A stretch of DNA of 64,000 bases from Plecoglossus altivelis (taxonomy: Eukaryota; Chordata; Actinopteri; Osmeriformes; Plecoglossidae). The notes under the pieces were generated by a model. It saw only the letters and a list, made by a program, of their open reading frames with translations. It was not told the DNA's origin and did no database searches. Shown one piece after another: positions 21,851 through 33,139 of the stretch; positions within the stretch are counted from its first letter, which is position 1, and every line of letters starts with the position of its first letter. A program made the position numbers and the translations under genes. The stretch spans positions 16,707,239 to 16,771,238 of the forward strand of contig BROE01000022.1 in the NCBI GenBank assembly GCA_036571765.1. The letters are read 5' to 3'.

Positions 21851-22260
21851 AGCAGTGTTGAGGAGAGGCGTGCAGCCGTTCTGTGAAGCACTTTACGGCG
21901 CTGTCAAGCTACTGTGTGGGCTCTCTCTTTCTCCCCCTCACGCTCTCTCTTGTCTTCTCAGCGGCGCGAGCCTCCTCTTCTCGCGTTCCGCTCCTTGCTC
22001 AACTCCTTCTCTCCTCCTCTCCGCCTCCCCGCCTCGCTCTGCCCTCTGCTGTGGTATTTGCTGGCTTAGTGGCGGCAGAGGCAGCAGTTGAGTAGCGTTG
22101 GACGGCGTTCAGCTGTGTCTCGCGGCGCGCCGAGGCTCCTCGCGTCCCTCTCTATCGTTGCGTGTGTGCATAGACGAGCGGCTCTCCTCGCCTGAGACGG
22201 ATTCTGAGACAGGCATGGTGTTATAGTGTGTTTGCTGTTGCCGGTCGGCTGCACTGAGCC
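21851..22260 (-). promoter_or_regulatory. znf804a: CpG-rich promoter candidate of znf804a
   Basis: CG dinucleotides are dense at 21955-22190 (for example GCGGCGCGCC near 22120), in contrast with the CpG-poor surroundings. Position 300-750 bp upstream of the start codon is typical of a fish CpG-type promoter. A CCAAT box on the plus strand (GAGCCAATGGCAG near 22258) lies at its upstream edge. No convincing TATA box was found. Confidence 0.5.
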
Positions 22261-22369
22261 AATGGCAGAGAGCCACTGAAGTGATGGGAGGGCTGGGAGA
22301 AGAGGGGCATCTGTCACACCTCCCACCACTTCTGACTCAGCCCCTGTTCCCCCAGCCAACCAGGATGCA

Positions 22370-22471
22370 GCAGTATCGCTCGCTCGCTCTCTCTCTCCCG
22401 CTCGCTCCCTGTCGCTCCCTCTCTTCCTCTCTCTCTGCTGTGCACTCTTTCACACACACACACACACACAC
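22370..22471. repeat. CT-rich tract with GCTCGCTC plus (CA)n
   Basis: GCTCGCTCTCTCTCCCGCTC words, then a (CA)n run at 22450-22471. Its CT/GCTCGC composition is complementary to the GA/GCGAGA tract at 22655-22746. Confidence 0.85.
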
Positions 22472-22654
22472 GCAGAAGTACAGATGCAGGAGCTCACGCA
22501 CAGACGCACACGTCTATTCTCTCTGCCTCCTAAACAGTGGCAAAAGCTTTCGTTCGCTTTCACTCTTCCACTTGTGTGCGTGCGCACAAAACACACACTA
22601 TCGCCTCATCGAACAGTCTCTCCTTTGTGTGTGCGCTAGCAGCTGAGCCAGCAG

Positions 22655-22746
22655 ATGAAGACAGGGGGAGAGAGAGAGGGAGGTAGAGAGCGAGAGAGAG
22701 AGGGAGAGAGCGAGAGGGGGAGAAAGAGAGAGAGAAAGAGGGAGAG
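22655..22746. repeat. GA-rich tract with GCGAGAGA
   Basis: Purine tract with repeated GAGAGCGAGAG. It is the approximate reverse complement of the tract at 22370-22440, making an imperfect inverted pair about 215 bp apart upstream of znf804a. Confidence 0.85.
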
Positions 22747-23171
22747 CTGTAGCAGGGAGAAGTGCTGCTTAGTGGCTGAGGAGCACAATAATGCTGAGGA
22801 GCCAACACGCCACAACTCCCTTCATCCATCTTTTATTATGCTAATCTTAACCACAGATGCTATAAAAAGACAATAGTGTGCGGAAGACACAGAGCCGCAC
22901 ACATCCAAGACGGCTTGCAGTGGCTCCCCCACTCCTGCAGCCCTCCTTAGCTCCCTTTTCCTGCTCTGTAAATGAAGGAAATTACATCACAGGCAGATCG
23001 TCTGTGGCTCCGTCCGCTCTGTCTGTCTGCGGCAGAAGATCAGAGAGGTTCTCTCTCTGGAGGAAGAGCACATCACAGCGGCGCATCGCAGTCAAATCAG
23101 CCGGCTGATGAAAATGGGTTGCAAGAGAAAATGTCAGGATTTGAATAAAAGGAGGCAGAGTTTGAGGAGGT
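22747..23171. other. unique sequence upstream of znf804a
   Basis: Unique DNA with moderate CpG content near 22890-23100. No gene recognised; could belong to a distal part of the promoter. Confidence 0.35.
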
Positions 23172-23180
23172 TGTGTGTGT

Positions 23181-23214
<34 letters not shown>
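23172..23214. repeat. (GT)n microsatellite
   Basis: GT run broken once by TATG. Confidence 0.95.
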
Positions 23215-23216
<2 letters not shown>

Positions 23217-23918
23217 GGGGGGCGTCGGGGGGCCTGGGCTAGATAGCGCAGGGCGTGGTGCAAGACCCTCCGTGTCAGGAGCGGGGGAGGAGAAGGGAGG
23301 TGGGAGTAAGGGGAGGCTTGACTCCCATTACACGACACGACCTGCCGTCTACGTTTGTCTCAATTCATAAGTCGTCGGCCAGATAAAAATCACTCGAGAA
23401 ACAATATTGTTTGCGCATGGACATGGTGATCCTGTCTGTAACAGAAACTCATGCATTATTGATTCCGATGCTTTCACAGGGCACTGCTTGTTTCTGTTTA
23501 CGACACCACACTGAGACCACACGAGCACAGGAAGTCCACACCATGTCTTTCCCGTAAAAACCCTCCTTTGGTTAGGTCCCGTTTAACCAACTATGCCATT
23601 AGCCAATCGCCGACCGCCAATTACGCCATTAGCCAATCATCAGCCAGTAGTCCTGACATTAGTGCTGCATTAACAAGCATGCATCTACTGCGGCTTGCAT
23701 TAGTGAGATAAGTAAAAACACCAGCATTATCACATGGATAGAGAAAAATAACATATTATTAACAATATTGTTTTTTAAGATATTTGGCCTTGAGACATAC
23801 ATCTTTAACAGGGTGTCCTTGGGCTGAACATGAACAGTAAGCCTTATCGAAAAATACCTGAAAGTTCACATAACATCACCTCACTGATGTTTGTTCCATC
23901 AGGTGTCTTTCTCACTTA

Positions 23919-23924
<6 letters not shown>
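23215..23924. other. unique intergenic sequence
   Basis: Unique, AT-rich in its right half. A short repeat of GCCATTAGCCAATC occurs twice at 23593-23640. No gene recognised. Confidence 0.4.

Positions 23925-23952
<28 letters not shown>
23925..23952. repeat. (CA)n microsatellite
   Basis: Clean CA run of about 13 units. Confidence 0.95.
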
Positions 23953-23954
<2 letters not shown>

Positions 23955-24107
23955 TACCCGTACACAACAACAACACTTTCAGAGTGCTTTGTTAAACAGA
24001 GGAAACTTTGGCAAACTTTGACGGCCCACATCCTCGTGGAACACAAGTACAAACAGGAAATCAGGATCCAAAGAACCTGAGGGATCCAACGTGTTCATAT
24101 GAGGTGT

Positions 24108-24602
24108 GCAGCACACTCGCGCACGCTCACACACGCACACTCACACACACACTCACACACTCACACACTCACACAGGTACACACTCTCGCACGCTCACAC
24201 ACGCACACTCACACACACACTCACACACTCACACACTCACACAGGTACACACTCGCGCACGCTCACACACGCACACACTTGCGCACGCTCACACACGCAC
24301 ACACTCGCGCACGCTCACACACGCTCACACACGCACACACTCACACACGCACACACTCACACACGCACACACTCGCGCACGCTCACACACGCACACACTC
24401 ACGCACACGCTCACACACTCACACAGGTACACCCTCGCACAAATACACACTTGCACACATACTCACTCACACACGTACACACGTACACACTCACACACTC
24501 ACACACTCGCACACACTCACACACGCACACACTCACACACTCACACAGGCACACCCTCGCACAAATACACCCTCGCACACATACTCACTCACACAAATAC
24601 AG
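24108..24602. repeat. higher-order CA-rich satellite
   Basis: About 490 bp of CACACTCGCGCACGCTCACA and ACTCACACACTCACACAGGT blocks arranged as longer repeated modules. All three forward frames stay open with Thr/His repeats; these are artefacts. Confidence 0.93.
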
Positions 24603-25533
24603 ACAAGAACGCGTAGAGATGCAGGCAAACGCACACGGTCCTGTAGAATGAAGGCTGAAATCATTTAGGAGCTGCGTGTGAGATAACCTGTCAGGTTTCT
24701 GTTCAATGCTCATCTGGCCAAAAGCCCTCTAAGATAACTAGAGACCTTGTTACTGTGTTGTAACAACACAGTAGGAGTGCCCCAAGGACATGCAGTTAAT
24801 ACCCTTACCAAACACATCCACAAAGGTACTTCCAATTTTGCTTTTGACTTACCACAGTCTCTAAGACACTACAATTACTACCCAATTATTACAACCTTAC
24901 AACAGATGTACTACACAATTGATTCACCCGACACAATTGCTACACAATTACACGATCAAAGCACACTTTCTATGCAATTACTCCTCCATTACTGCACAAT
25001 TAACCCGACTCACGAAAGAATTCGAAATGTATTTTAAATTATTGCATCAAAGTACTGCAGACTTTCTGCACAATTAATACGTATTTATTACACAATTAAC
25101 CAGATTTACAACATAATCACCGCAAACAATTAGTACACATTGCCAACACACATTACACGATCACTATAGACTGATTACACAATTGCTACACACTCAATTA
25201 CTACAGACTTTCAACAGAAGTACAAGGAGTTGCCGCGGTGACCTGACATCTGAATAACCCTGCCCAGTCATCGTTGTCATCCAGCCTAATCCCATCAGAG
25301 CTCTCCCAGATGTAGATTACTCATTAGTTAAGAGGAAATGGATCTAGATTAACTAATTATCTAAATGGACGGGCCACATGAGTGGCTGTTCATTCCTAAA
25401 CACATCTCACAGCAGAGACAGAGATGTGTGTCACAGTGCCTTCTGAGATTCAATAAGAAAACTCTAATGACTTTAGGCTGTAGAACTCAATAATGATCTG
25501 AATCCCCCACTCTCCTCCCTCTCATACGTCAAC
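24603..25533. other. AT-rich intergenic block with TACACAATTA words; enhancer-like part at 25230-25510
   Basis: At 24860-25210 a loose repeat of ACACAATTA/ACACAATTG words occurs. At 25300-25380 several TAATTA/ATTAG-type homeodomain cores lie close together (TTAACTAATTATC). This looks like developmental enhancer DNA, but conservation is untested. Confidence 0.3.
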
Positions 25534-25872
25534 CTAGCATAGCGCTGCATATCTAGACATAGCCAGACCTAGCATAGCACTGCATATCCAGACCTAGCCA
25601 GACCTAGCATAGCACTGCATATCTAGACATAGCCAGACCTAGCATAGCACTGCATATCCAGACCTAGCATACTGCTGCATATCCAGACCTAGCCAGATCT
25701 AGCATAGCATTGCACATCCAGACCTAGCCAGACCTAGCATAGCACTGCATATCCAGACCTAGCCAGACCTAGCATAGCACTGCATATCCAGACCTAGCCA
25801 GATCTAGCATAGCATTGCATATCCAGACCTAGCCAGACCTAGCGTAGTGCTGCATAACTAAATCTAGCATAA
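25534..25872. repeat. 35-bp minisatellite (AGACCTAGCATAGCACTGCA)
   Basis: Nearly ten copies of a 35-bp unit with AGACCTAGCATAGCACTGCA followed by TATCCAGACCTAGCC. One copy at about 25665 lacks the AGACCTAGCC decamer. Confidence 0.94.
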
Positions 25873-26599
25873 GAACTGATGCAAGAGCAGGCTGCCGTTT
25901 GGCCACAGAAAAAAATTATGTTCTGTCTCGTTTTCATGGTTTATGGGAATGGGCTGCTACAAGCACAAAGATTAGTTAATAGGACAGTTATCCATGGTGT
26001 ACCGTCAAATTCCTTACCAACCAGATGTAATGTTTTCTTTATCTCTATTGCACACTTTACTATACAAATCTTTGATAGAAACGTGATAACTTTGCGCCAC
26101 TGTCTTTGACCACAGTGTTTTACTATGATACATGAACGTATGTAGTAAACCAAAAGGAACCTTCCGTGAAATTTCAGCGGTAAGGTATAGTTTAATACAC
26201 TATAGTACAGTGTGGTGTAGTATTTTATGGTTTATTAGAGTAATGTGAAGTATAGTCCTGCATAGTACATTTACAGTTCTCCAGTGATTCCATCTGTCAC
26301 GCACCCCCCCTCCCATCTACACCGGCTGTTTTATTGGCTTCAGCATTCTAGAACTCCGGAGTCGGGAAGTCAGCTGATGCTGGGTTTCCTGCGGCACATT
26401 TGGCAGATTACCGAATGGTTTATGCTCCTGAGGGAGACCAGGATTTACAGGGGCTGGCTGCGCCGCAGCGTATATCTGGGATTAAGCACACCATAATTCC
26501 TGAACAGGACGTCTGCTGAGATCACTAACGTGCTGCAAGATGGATCGTTTTTTAAAACATCAATACTGGAAGGTAGATCTAATTAAAACAAAGACACGC
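25873..26599. other. unique intergenic sequence
   Basis: Unique. The block at 26300-26500 (GCTGGGTTTCCTGCGGCACA onward) has the even texture of conserved non-coding DNA. A 76-codon plus frame at 25879 has no recognisable product. Confidence 0.3.
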
Positions 26600-26690
26600 G
26601 CGCACACTCAACGCACTTGCTCACGTAACCCCACCCTCCTCACACACGCACACACGCCCCTGTCGCCAACACACACACACACACACACAA
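26600..26690. repeat. CA-rich tract
   Basis: Interrupted CA/CG words ending in a (CA)n run at about 26668-26689. Confidence 0.8.
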
Positions 26691-26879
26691 AGAATTCAAT
26701 CTGGAGGAGAAGATGCAGTAATTACTCCTAACTTCCTGAGCCTGTCCCCAGTGTGTCTAGTGGCAGTTGCAGACATGAGCAGCAGATCACAGAGCTGGAG
26801 CAGACCATAAAGTATATCACAGTTCCGCTGAATTAACAGATGTGAGAGGTAGAAGTATGAGGCCCTGGTTCCCCAGGCT

Positions 26880-27190
26880 GGGAGAGAGACAGACGGAGAT
26901 AGAGGGAGAGACAGGCAGAGAGACAGACAGAGAGAGAGGGAGAGGGAGAGAGAGACAGACAGACAGAGAGAGGGAGAGACACAGACAGACAGACACAGAG
27001 AGAGGGAGAGACAGACAGAGAGAGGGAGAGACAGAGAGAGACAGACAGAGAGAGAGAGCAATAGAAAGAGTGAAGGAGAGAGGATAGAGAGGGAGAGACA
27101 GAATGGGAGAGATTCAGAAAAGGAGAAAGAAAGAGAAACAAGGAGAGGCAAACATGATGGAACTCAGAGAGAGAGAGAGGAGAGACTAGC
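26880..27190. repeat. GAGACAGACAGAGAGAGGG purine repeat
   Basis: About 310 bp built from GAGACAGACAGA and GAGAGGGAGA. Ser/Leu frames on minus and Arg/Glu frames on plus are artefacts. Confidence 0.92.
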
Positions 27191-27244
27191 AGGGAGGGAA
27201 AAAAAAGATGTTCTGCGGAGAGCCATCCAGCTCTGGGGTTTCTC

Positions 27245-27395
27245 AGAGTCCATCCTCCTCCCATCGCTCCCCCCACTTCCTTTTTTCTTTTCTCCATCTC
27301 TCGCTTGTCTCCCTCCAACCCTGCACCTTCCCTCCTCATCTCTTCCTTCCTCCCACTCTTACCTCTGTTCACTCCATCTTTCTCTCTCTCTCTGT
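27245..27395. repeat. CT-rich tract
   Basis: Pyrimidine-rich DNA with CTTCCT and TCTCTC words, following the purine tract at 26880-27190. Confidence 0.75.
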
Positions 27396-27507
27396 TATCC
27401 TCCTGATCAGAATAAACATCAACATATTAGCATATATATAGTAATGTACCCCTTGGAGTCAGAAGGCCGCTGTAGGGAGGCTATCTGCTACGGTAGACTC
27501 TACTGGA

Positions 27508-27570
27508 TAGACTTGCGTGCGCGTGCGTGCGAGCGTGCGTGCGTGCGTGAGCGTGCGTGAGCGTGCGCCG
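27508..27570. repeat. (GCGT)n-type Z-DNA-prone tract
   Basis: GCGTGCGC and GTGCGTGC words repeated over 60 bp, strict purine-pyrimidine alternation for long stretches. Confidence 0.85.
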
Positions 27571-27728
27571 GTGCGCGTGGGTACGTTGGTGAGTGTGTGT
27601 CTGTGTCTCTGTGCTTATCTATGTGTGTGACTGAGGGAGTCTGATTATGACGTGACAGTGTGACATGGTGTATCATTCGAGCTGAAATACATCCAGTGTC
27701 TAATTTGGTGGATTTGACACGCTTTAGT

Positions 27729-27761
<33 letters not shown>

Positions 27762-28044
27762 GGAGAGAGAGAGAGAGAGTGAGTGAGCATAGGTGACACC
27801 TTCTCAAAGAGCAGGGTTGCGGCGAAGTAGGTCTGTCTGCCCAGCGACCGCATGGAATATCATTATGAGAGTGGGGAGCTGTCCCGGTGGCCGTGGCACA
27901 ATCCATGTGGTCATCGACTCTCCGGGGAAAGAACAACAAATCGATGGGCTCTTTTCATGTGGAATGCAAATCAAAAAGTGCTGACATGCTCCAGGAAGAC
28001 AATGGAGCCACATGATCAATATAGGATTACAGTCATTTAGGAGA
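27571..28044. other. unique sequence with internal (GA)n
   Basis: Unique DNA around a (GA)n run at 27727-27788. The minus-strand frame that reaches into it from the 15-bp minisatellite is a repeat extension. Confidence 0.5.
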
Positions 28045-28505
28045 AAGACCAACAGGGAAGAGACCGGTACAGGAGAGACCAGTACAGGAGAGACCAGTAG
28101 AGCAGAGATCAGCACAGGAGAGAACAGTAGAGCAGAGACCAGTACAGGAGAGACCAGTAGAGCAGAGATCAGCACAGGAGGGAACTGTAGAGCAGAGACC
28201 AGTACAGGAGAGACCAGTACAGGAGAGACAAGCACAGGAGAGAACAGCACAGGAGAGAACAGTAGAGGAGAGACCAGTACAGGAGAGACCAGTAGAGCAG
28301 AGAAAAGTACAGGAGAGACCAGTAGAGCAGAGACCAATTCAGGAGAGAACAGTAGAGCAGAGACTAGTACATGAGAGGCAAGTACAGGAGAGAACAGTAG
28401 AGGAGAGACCAGTACAGGAGAGAACAGTAGGGGAGAGAACAGTAGAGGAGAGACCAGTAGAGGAGAGAACAGTAGAGGTGAGAAACCAACAGAGGAGAGA
28501 CAAGC
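28045..28505. repeat. 15-bp minisatellite (GAGACCAGTACAGGA)
   Basis: About 30 copies of a 15-bp unit, GAGACCAGTACAGGA, with GTAGAGC, GCACAGG and AACAGT variants. At five codons per unit it reads ETSTG on plus and VSPVL/VSALL on minus, keeping a 266-codon minus frame open. No start or splice context; an artefact. Confidence 0.95.
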
Positions 28506-28862
28506 ATTGGACCAGAAGTGAACAGCATTGCGGAGGGTAAGCGCTAATTTACACTTTTGATATATGACTGAGCTCATCTTATCACTGGAGTTCCTGTTCT
28601 GCAACTCAATTTGATTTGATCCATTTTCAAAAAGGCCGCAGGCAGGTTTTACCCATTCATAATTTGGATCTAAACATTTTTAAAATTCCAAACTTTTGGT
28701 CTGCATAGATACGTGTGACCAATACGAACACAGATGTTTCAGTATGTGCAAATGGATCAGTAAAATATATGGTAATATAAACCAGGCGTGAAGCTTAGGA
28801 ATTATGTTTTAGTGGACCAGGGCAAACTCTAACTCTAACAAATGGCACTTTACAAGAATTAT
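28506..28862. other. AT-rich unique sequence, possible retroposon body
   Basis: AT-rich DNA leading into the hairpin and poly(A) at 28863-28929. It could be the body of a retroposon or retrocopy, but no family was recognised. Confidence 0.25.
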
Positions 28863-28931
28863 AACACAGCCAAGACTCTTTGAGTTGGCTGTGCTTGAAC
28901 AATAAATAAACAAAAAAAAAAAAAAAAAACC
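28863..28931 (+). mobile_element. possible retroposon or retrocopy 3' end (hairpin, AATAAA, poly-A)
   Basis: A strong hairpin (CACAGCCAA paired with TTGGCTGTG, with an inner CTC/GAG stem and TTT loop) is followed by AATAAATAAAC and a run of about 18 A. Order signal-then-A-run is what reverse-transcribed RNAs leave. No target-site duplication was established. Confidence 0.35.
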
Positions 28932-28972
28932 AAGGGGGCGGTGGGAACATTGTCCCAAACCCTTTTTATTAA

Positions 28973-29012
28973 ACCCCCCCACCCCCCCCCCCCCAAACCT
29001 CCAAAAAAAAAA
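28973..29012. repeat. poly-C and poly-A homopolymers
   Basis: C7, C13 and A10 runs within 40 bp. Length is likely inaccurate. Confidence 0.85.
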
Positions 29013-29214
29013 CCTGGTTATGAAGCATTTTATTTTTCATCACATGTTCAATCTCCCACAGAGGAAACGTCCCCCAGTGCAGAACAGTGACATGCAGTGG
29101 GGGAAGACCTATGCCATTTGCCCCCTCCTCCCAAAGCTCACCTCCTCGTTGCAATACACTATTACTGAATGAGAGCTGTCAAGTGTGTCTGTTCCTGTGT
29201 TGTTTGGACTGTAC

Positions 29215-29520
29215 CTGCTCTCTTCTTCCTCATCTCTCTCTCCGTCTCTCCCTCATCCCTCATCCCTCTTCTCTCAAGCGTGCGGTCTCTCCCTCTCCTC
29301 TCACACATTCTCATCTCTCGCTCTCCCTCTACTGCGACAGCGTCTCTCTCTCGGTTTAGGTGTGCTCTACCGTCTCTCACACTCTCTTCCCCTCTTCTCC
29401 TGTCTCCTCCACTTTTCCTCTCATCTCTGCCTCTTCTCGTCGCGTCTCTCACGACCTCCACTCTCCCTCTCTCCCTCCTCGTCAGCGATCGCCTGGCCTC
29501 CCTCCCGTCTCCCGTGTTTG
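29215..29520. repeat. CT-rich tract
   Basis: Pyrimidine-rich sequence with CTCTCTCCCT words, interrupted by CG-containing words. Confidence 0.8.
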
Positions 29521-29595
29521 GTGCTTTGCTGGTGTAGTTAACCGCAGATGGATAACCACCCCCATGTCTGCTCTCTGCTGCTCCCGGCCAGGCCC

Positions 29596-30318
29596 TCTCT
29601 CTCTCTCTCTCCCTCTCTCACACTCTCTCTCCGTCTCTCCCTCTCACACTCTCTCTCTCCCTCTCTCCCTCTCTCACACTCACTCTCCCTCTCTCCCTCT
29701 CTCACACTCTCTCTCCGTCTCTCCCTCTCTCACACTCTCTCTCCGTCTCTCCGTCTCTCACACTCTCTCTCCCTCTCTCCCTCTCTCACACTCTCTCTCC
29801 GTCTCTCCGTCTCTCACACTCTCTCTCTCTCTCCCTCTCTCACACTCTCTCTCCATCTCTCCGTCTCTCACACACTCTCTCTCTCTCTCCCTCTCTCACA
29901 CTCACTCTCCCTCTCTCCCTCTCTCACACTCTCTCCCTCTCTCACACTCTCTCTCTTCCTCTCTCCCTCTCTCACACTCTCTCTCTCTTCCTCTCTCCCT
30001 CTCTCCCTCTCTCACACTCTCTCTCCCTCTCTCCCCATTCCTCTTTCTCTTTGTACCCGTCTCTCTCTCCCTCTTTCTCTTTCTCCCTCTCTCACACTAT
30101 CTCTCTCACTCTCTCTCCCCATTTCTCTCTCTCTTTCTCTCTCACTCTATCCCACTCTCTCTCACTCTCTCACTCACTCTCTCACTCTTTCTCCCTCTCT
30201 CCCCATTTCTCTCTCTCATTCTCTCTCTCTCACACACACACTCACACCCTCTCTCTCTGACTCTCTCTCTCTCCCCCTTTCCCTCTCCCCTCTCTCTCCC
30301 TCTCCCCTCACACACACA
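29596..30318. repeat. long CT minisatellite (CTCTCCCTCTCTCACACT)
   Basis: More than 700 bp of CTCTCTCCCTCTCTCACACT and CTCTCTCCGTCTC modules ending in a short CA run. Plus-strand frames of up to 332 codons (Ser/Leu/Pro repeats) are artefacts. Confidence 0.95.
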
Positions 30319-30854
30319 CACACACCCCTGTTATACATACACACAGCCAGACACATAGATTAGATTGACCCGGCCGCAACAAGGTCACAGTTAAGATGAC
30401 AACACCAGAAAACTATCACCAAACTCTCACAGCAGGTGAGTGTTTGGGCACCTACATACGTACGTGTGAGTGTGTGTACCTGCTGTGTGGGTGGGTGTGC
30501 GTCAGCGTACCTGCTGTGTGAGTGTGTATAGACGCCTCCAGCTGTCTTTCAGAAAAACAGCAGTACTGAGCGAAAGCATTCCTCAGACCTCACTCATAAT
30601 GACTCATACATAGTCCTTTAAAGTGCAACTCAATCTGGCAGCGCGCGCACACACACACTACACACACGTGAGTCAATAATAGTATGAATTGACTGCAACC
30701 TAGAAGCACTTTAGGCCGATCAGATCTGTAAGATGATCTGATGTTCTCACAGCACTGGTGAGATGCAGCCAAACTCCATCGCCACAGCACAGCTGTAGAG
30801 AACAACATACAACGTCACACAAATCATTGATCACTGAGATATCCTGTGGTAACA
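30319..30854. other. unique sequence with GT-rich direct repeats
   Basis: GTACCTGCTGTGTG occurs twice at about 30476-30515. No gene recognised. Confidence 0.4.
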
Positions 30855-31286
30855 TGATGGTGGTGGTGGTTATAATGGTGTTGATGATCATAAAGATGAT
30901 GATAGTGATGGTTGTGATTATGATGATGATGGTGATGATGAAGATAATGATGGTGATGATGATGGTGACGATAATATTATAATGAATGGTTATGATGGGG
31001 GTGATGGTGGTGGTTATGATGATGAAGATGATGGTGTAATGTAATGCTACTGATGATGACTAGGACGGTGATGATGATTAAGACTGTGATGATGACGATG
31101 ATGATGGCAGTGGTGGTGATGATTATGAAGACGATGGTGATGGCCATGGTGATGACAGTTATAAAGGCAGCGGTGATGGTGGTGATGATGGTAGAAGGTG
31201 GGAGGATGGTGATAGTTGTGACGATGATTATAAAGATGATGATGAAGATAACGATGATGATGATGATAATGATGATGATGATGTAG
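30855..31286. repeat. (GAT)n trinucleotide-rich array
   Basis: About 430 bp of GAT/GGT/AAT triplets (TGATGATGATGGTGATGATG). Both strands stay open: Met/Val on plus, Ile/His on minus. It is complementary to the (TCA)n array at 46727-47320. Confidence 0.94.
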
Positions 31287-31841
31287 TGGTGCCCCCCTGT
31301 GTCTGTGACAGTGACCTGTGTTGGCCTCTCTAGCACTCCATAGGCCAGAACATATGAACCAGAGAGGCACTGATTACGAACTCTCCTTGTAGTGATATGC
31401 TTAGTAATCACATGAATAATCTTTGTATTTTTCTTTGTGTGAATTTGTAGCGCAAACTCTCCTTTATCACTGTGGGATGAGTCAAATGTCCTGCGTAGAC
31501 TGCCTGGATAAATGAACCAGGCTGAAATTATACACTCAAAAGATAAATTAACATCACTGATTTATTCACAGAATCAGAGTAAATTGCCGAGCATTTGCAT
31601 ATAATGTGACTATAACTAGCACCATCATAAAGTTTCTTTGCTGAAGTGTGCAGAAAACACACATTTCTTGCACGGAAGGGTTTTTTTCCCCCAACTGTTA
31701 CCGCGCCCGCGAACGACCTAGGAAGGAGGTTGGTACCCCTAATAGATACAATCAATGCACGCCCTGAGAATGTGATTATAACGCCCAGTGTTTGAGTATT
31801 CACCCTAGTCATATGAGATGTGTGCAGAGGTAAGATATGAG
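31287..31841. other. unique intergenic sequence
   Basis: AT-rich unique DNA. A T-run at 31681-31687 and mixed words; no gene recognised. Confidence 0.4.
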
Positions 31842-32071
31842 AGAGGAGGGCGCGCGGGGGATGGAGGAGAGGGAGAGGGGGGAGGTAGAGTAAGAAGGTT
31901 GGAGAAAGGGAGGGAGAGGGTGGATGGGGAGGAGAGAGGGACGGAGGAGAGGAGGGAGGGAGGGAGGGAGGGAGCAGAATCATTTACTGTACATTAGAGC
32001 TGGATGGGTGGAGGGGAAGGGGAGATGGTGGGGTGGGAGATGGTGGGGGGGGGGGGTATAGTGGAGGGGGG
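31842..32071. repeat. purine/G-rich tracts with (GGGA)n and G13
   Basis: GA-rich sequence with a (GGGA)n run at 31957-31973, then, after a short AT-containing spacer, G-rich sequence at 32010-32071 with a run of about 13 G. Confidence 0.85.
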
Positions 32072-33139
32072 GCAGGGATGGAAGACAGGGACAGCACTCT
32101 GCAGGCTGGTCTCTCTCCAAAAGCCTGGTCTCCCTGCACAGACTGAGGCTGGCAGCAGAAGACAAGGAAGGCCTGATCGATGAGGAATCCTCCCCTTTTC
32201 TCTCTCCCCACATTCCCCAGATCAGGCCTCCCACAGTCCTCCACCTAAGAAGAAGACTGCCTGTCATCTCCTTGTCTGCAGTAGGTTTGTAGGTTATTTG
32301 TTCGACGGCATGTCCTTATGTGATCAGCTCTGCTGCCTCTATGAGGGGCAGAGCCAGCTGTGGAACACAAATGAATGATGGACAGGAAGGTTGGCCTTTT
32401 TTTCCCCCTTTCTTGCTTAGTTTCAGCGTGGCAGAAAATAGTTCTCGTTCAGGAAGCTTTCTCCTTGAGAGCCAGTATTATTCCCTCCAGGCTGCGAAAG
32501 CCTGACAGCCAAAGTGGTTCAGTTCGGCTCCGGCAGCTCGGCGTGTGAAATATGATGGAGACGCGTCCCTCCACCGCCCCCCTGTGCGAGCGGAGGGGGG
32601 AGAGGGGGCGTGGCGGGCCCTCCGCTTCCTGGGACACGGTTAATATTACATAAGCACCATATATCACCGCTCCGACTTGTGCGAGACACAAACGAGGACT
32701 GGTCACATGATGGATCCACATCTGATGCCCCGCCCCTCTCCCCCCTCGCCTCCCTCTCCATCCCCCAAGCTCTTCCTCCGTCTATCTCCGGCAGCAGAGC
32801 GGGGCGCCGTCGGCGAGGGATAAATCACCCGGACGATGCCGGGACGTTTGTCACCCGGGCAAAGTGGGCATTTTGCGGTGATCGCCGAAAGAGTGGGGGG
32901 CCCGGGGAACGAGGTGGGTGTGTGGGGAGGAGGGCGGGGGGGGGCACAGGGGGAGGGGGGTGCAATTTGCACACAGTAATAGGAGAGCGGTCCCTGTCTG
33001 CTGTGGAGTGATTTAGTGTGTTTGAACGAGGCTCGGCTTCCTGCCGAGTCAGGAAGATGCAGGAAGGTGAAGTGGCGACGGAGAGCAAATGAGAGAGAGG
33101 GCAGCGGGAGGAGTGACAGCTCGCAGCCATACTCATAGA
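32072..33139. other. unique CpG-containing block with G-rich segment
   Basis: About 1 kb with elevated CG frequency at 32520-32900 (GGGGCGCCGTCGGCG near 32800) and a G-rich segment at 32893-32962. It could be a small CpG island, but no exon was recognised; the 133-codon plus frame at 32610 matches nothing. Confidence 0.3.

Noticed and set aside
24008..24668. Three overlapping Thr/His-rich plus frames
   Set aside because: CA satellite; every frame open.
27804..28604. 266-codon hydrophobic minus-strand frame
   Set aside because: 15-bp minisatellite read in frame; opposite strand equally open.
29360..30363. 332- and 271-codon plus-strand frames
   Set aside because: CT-repeat artefact: Ser/Leu/Pro/His cycles only.
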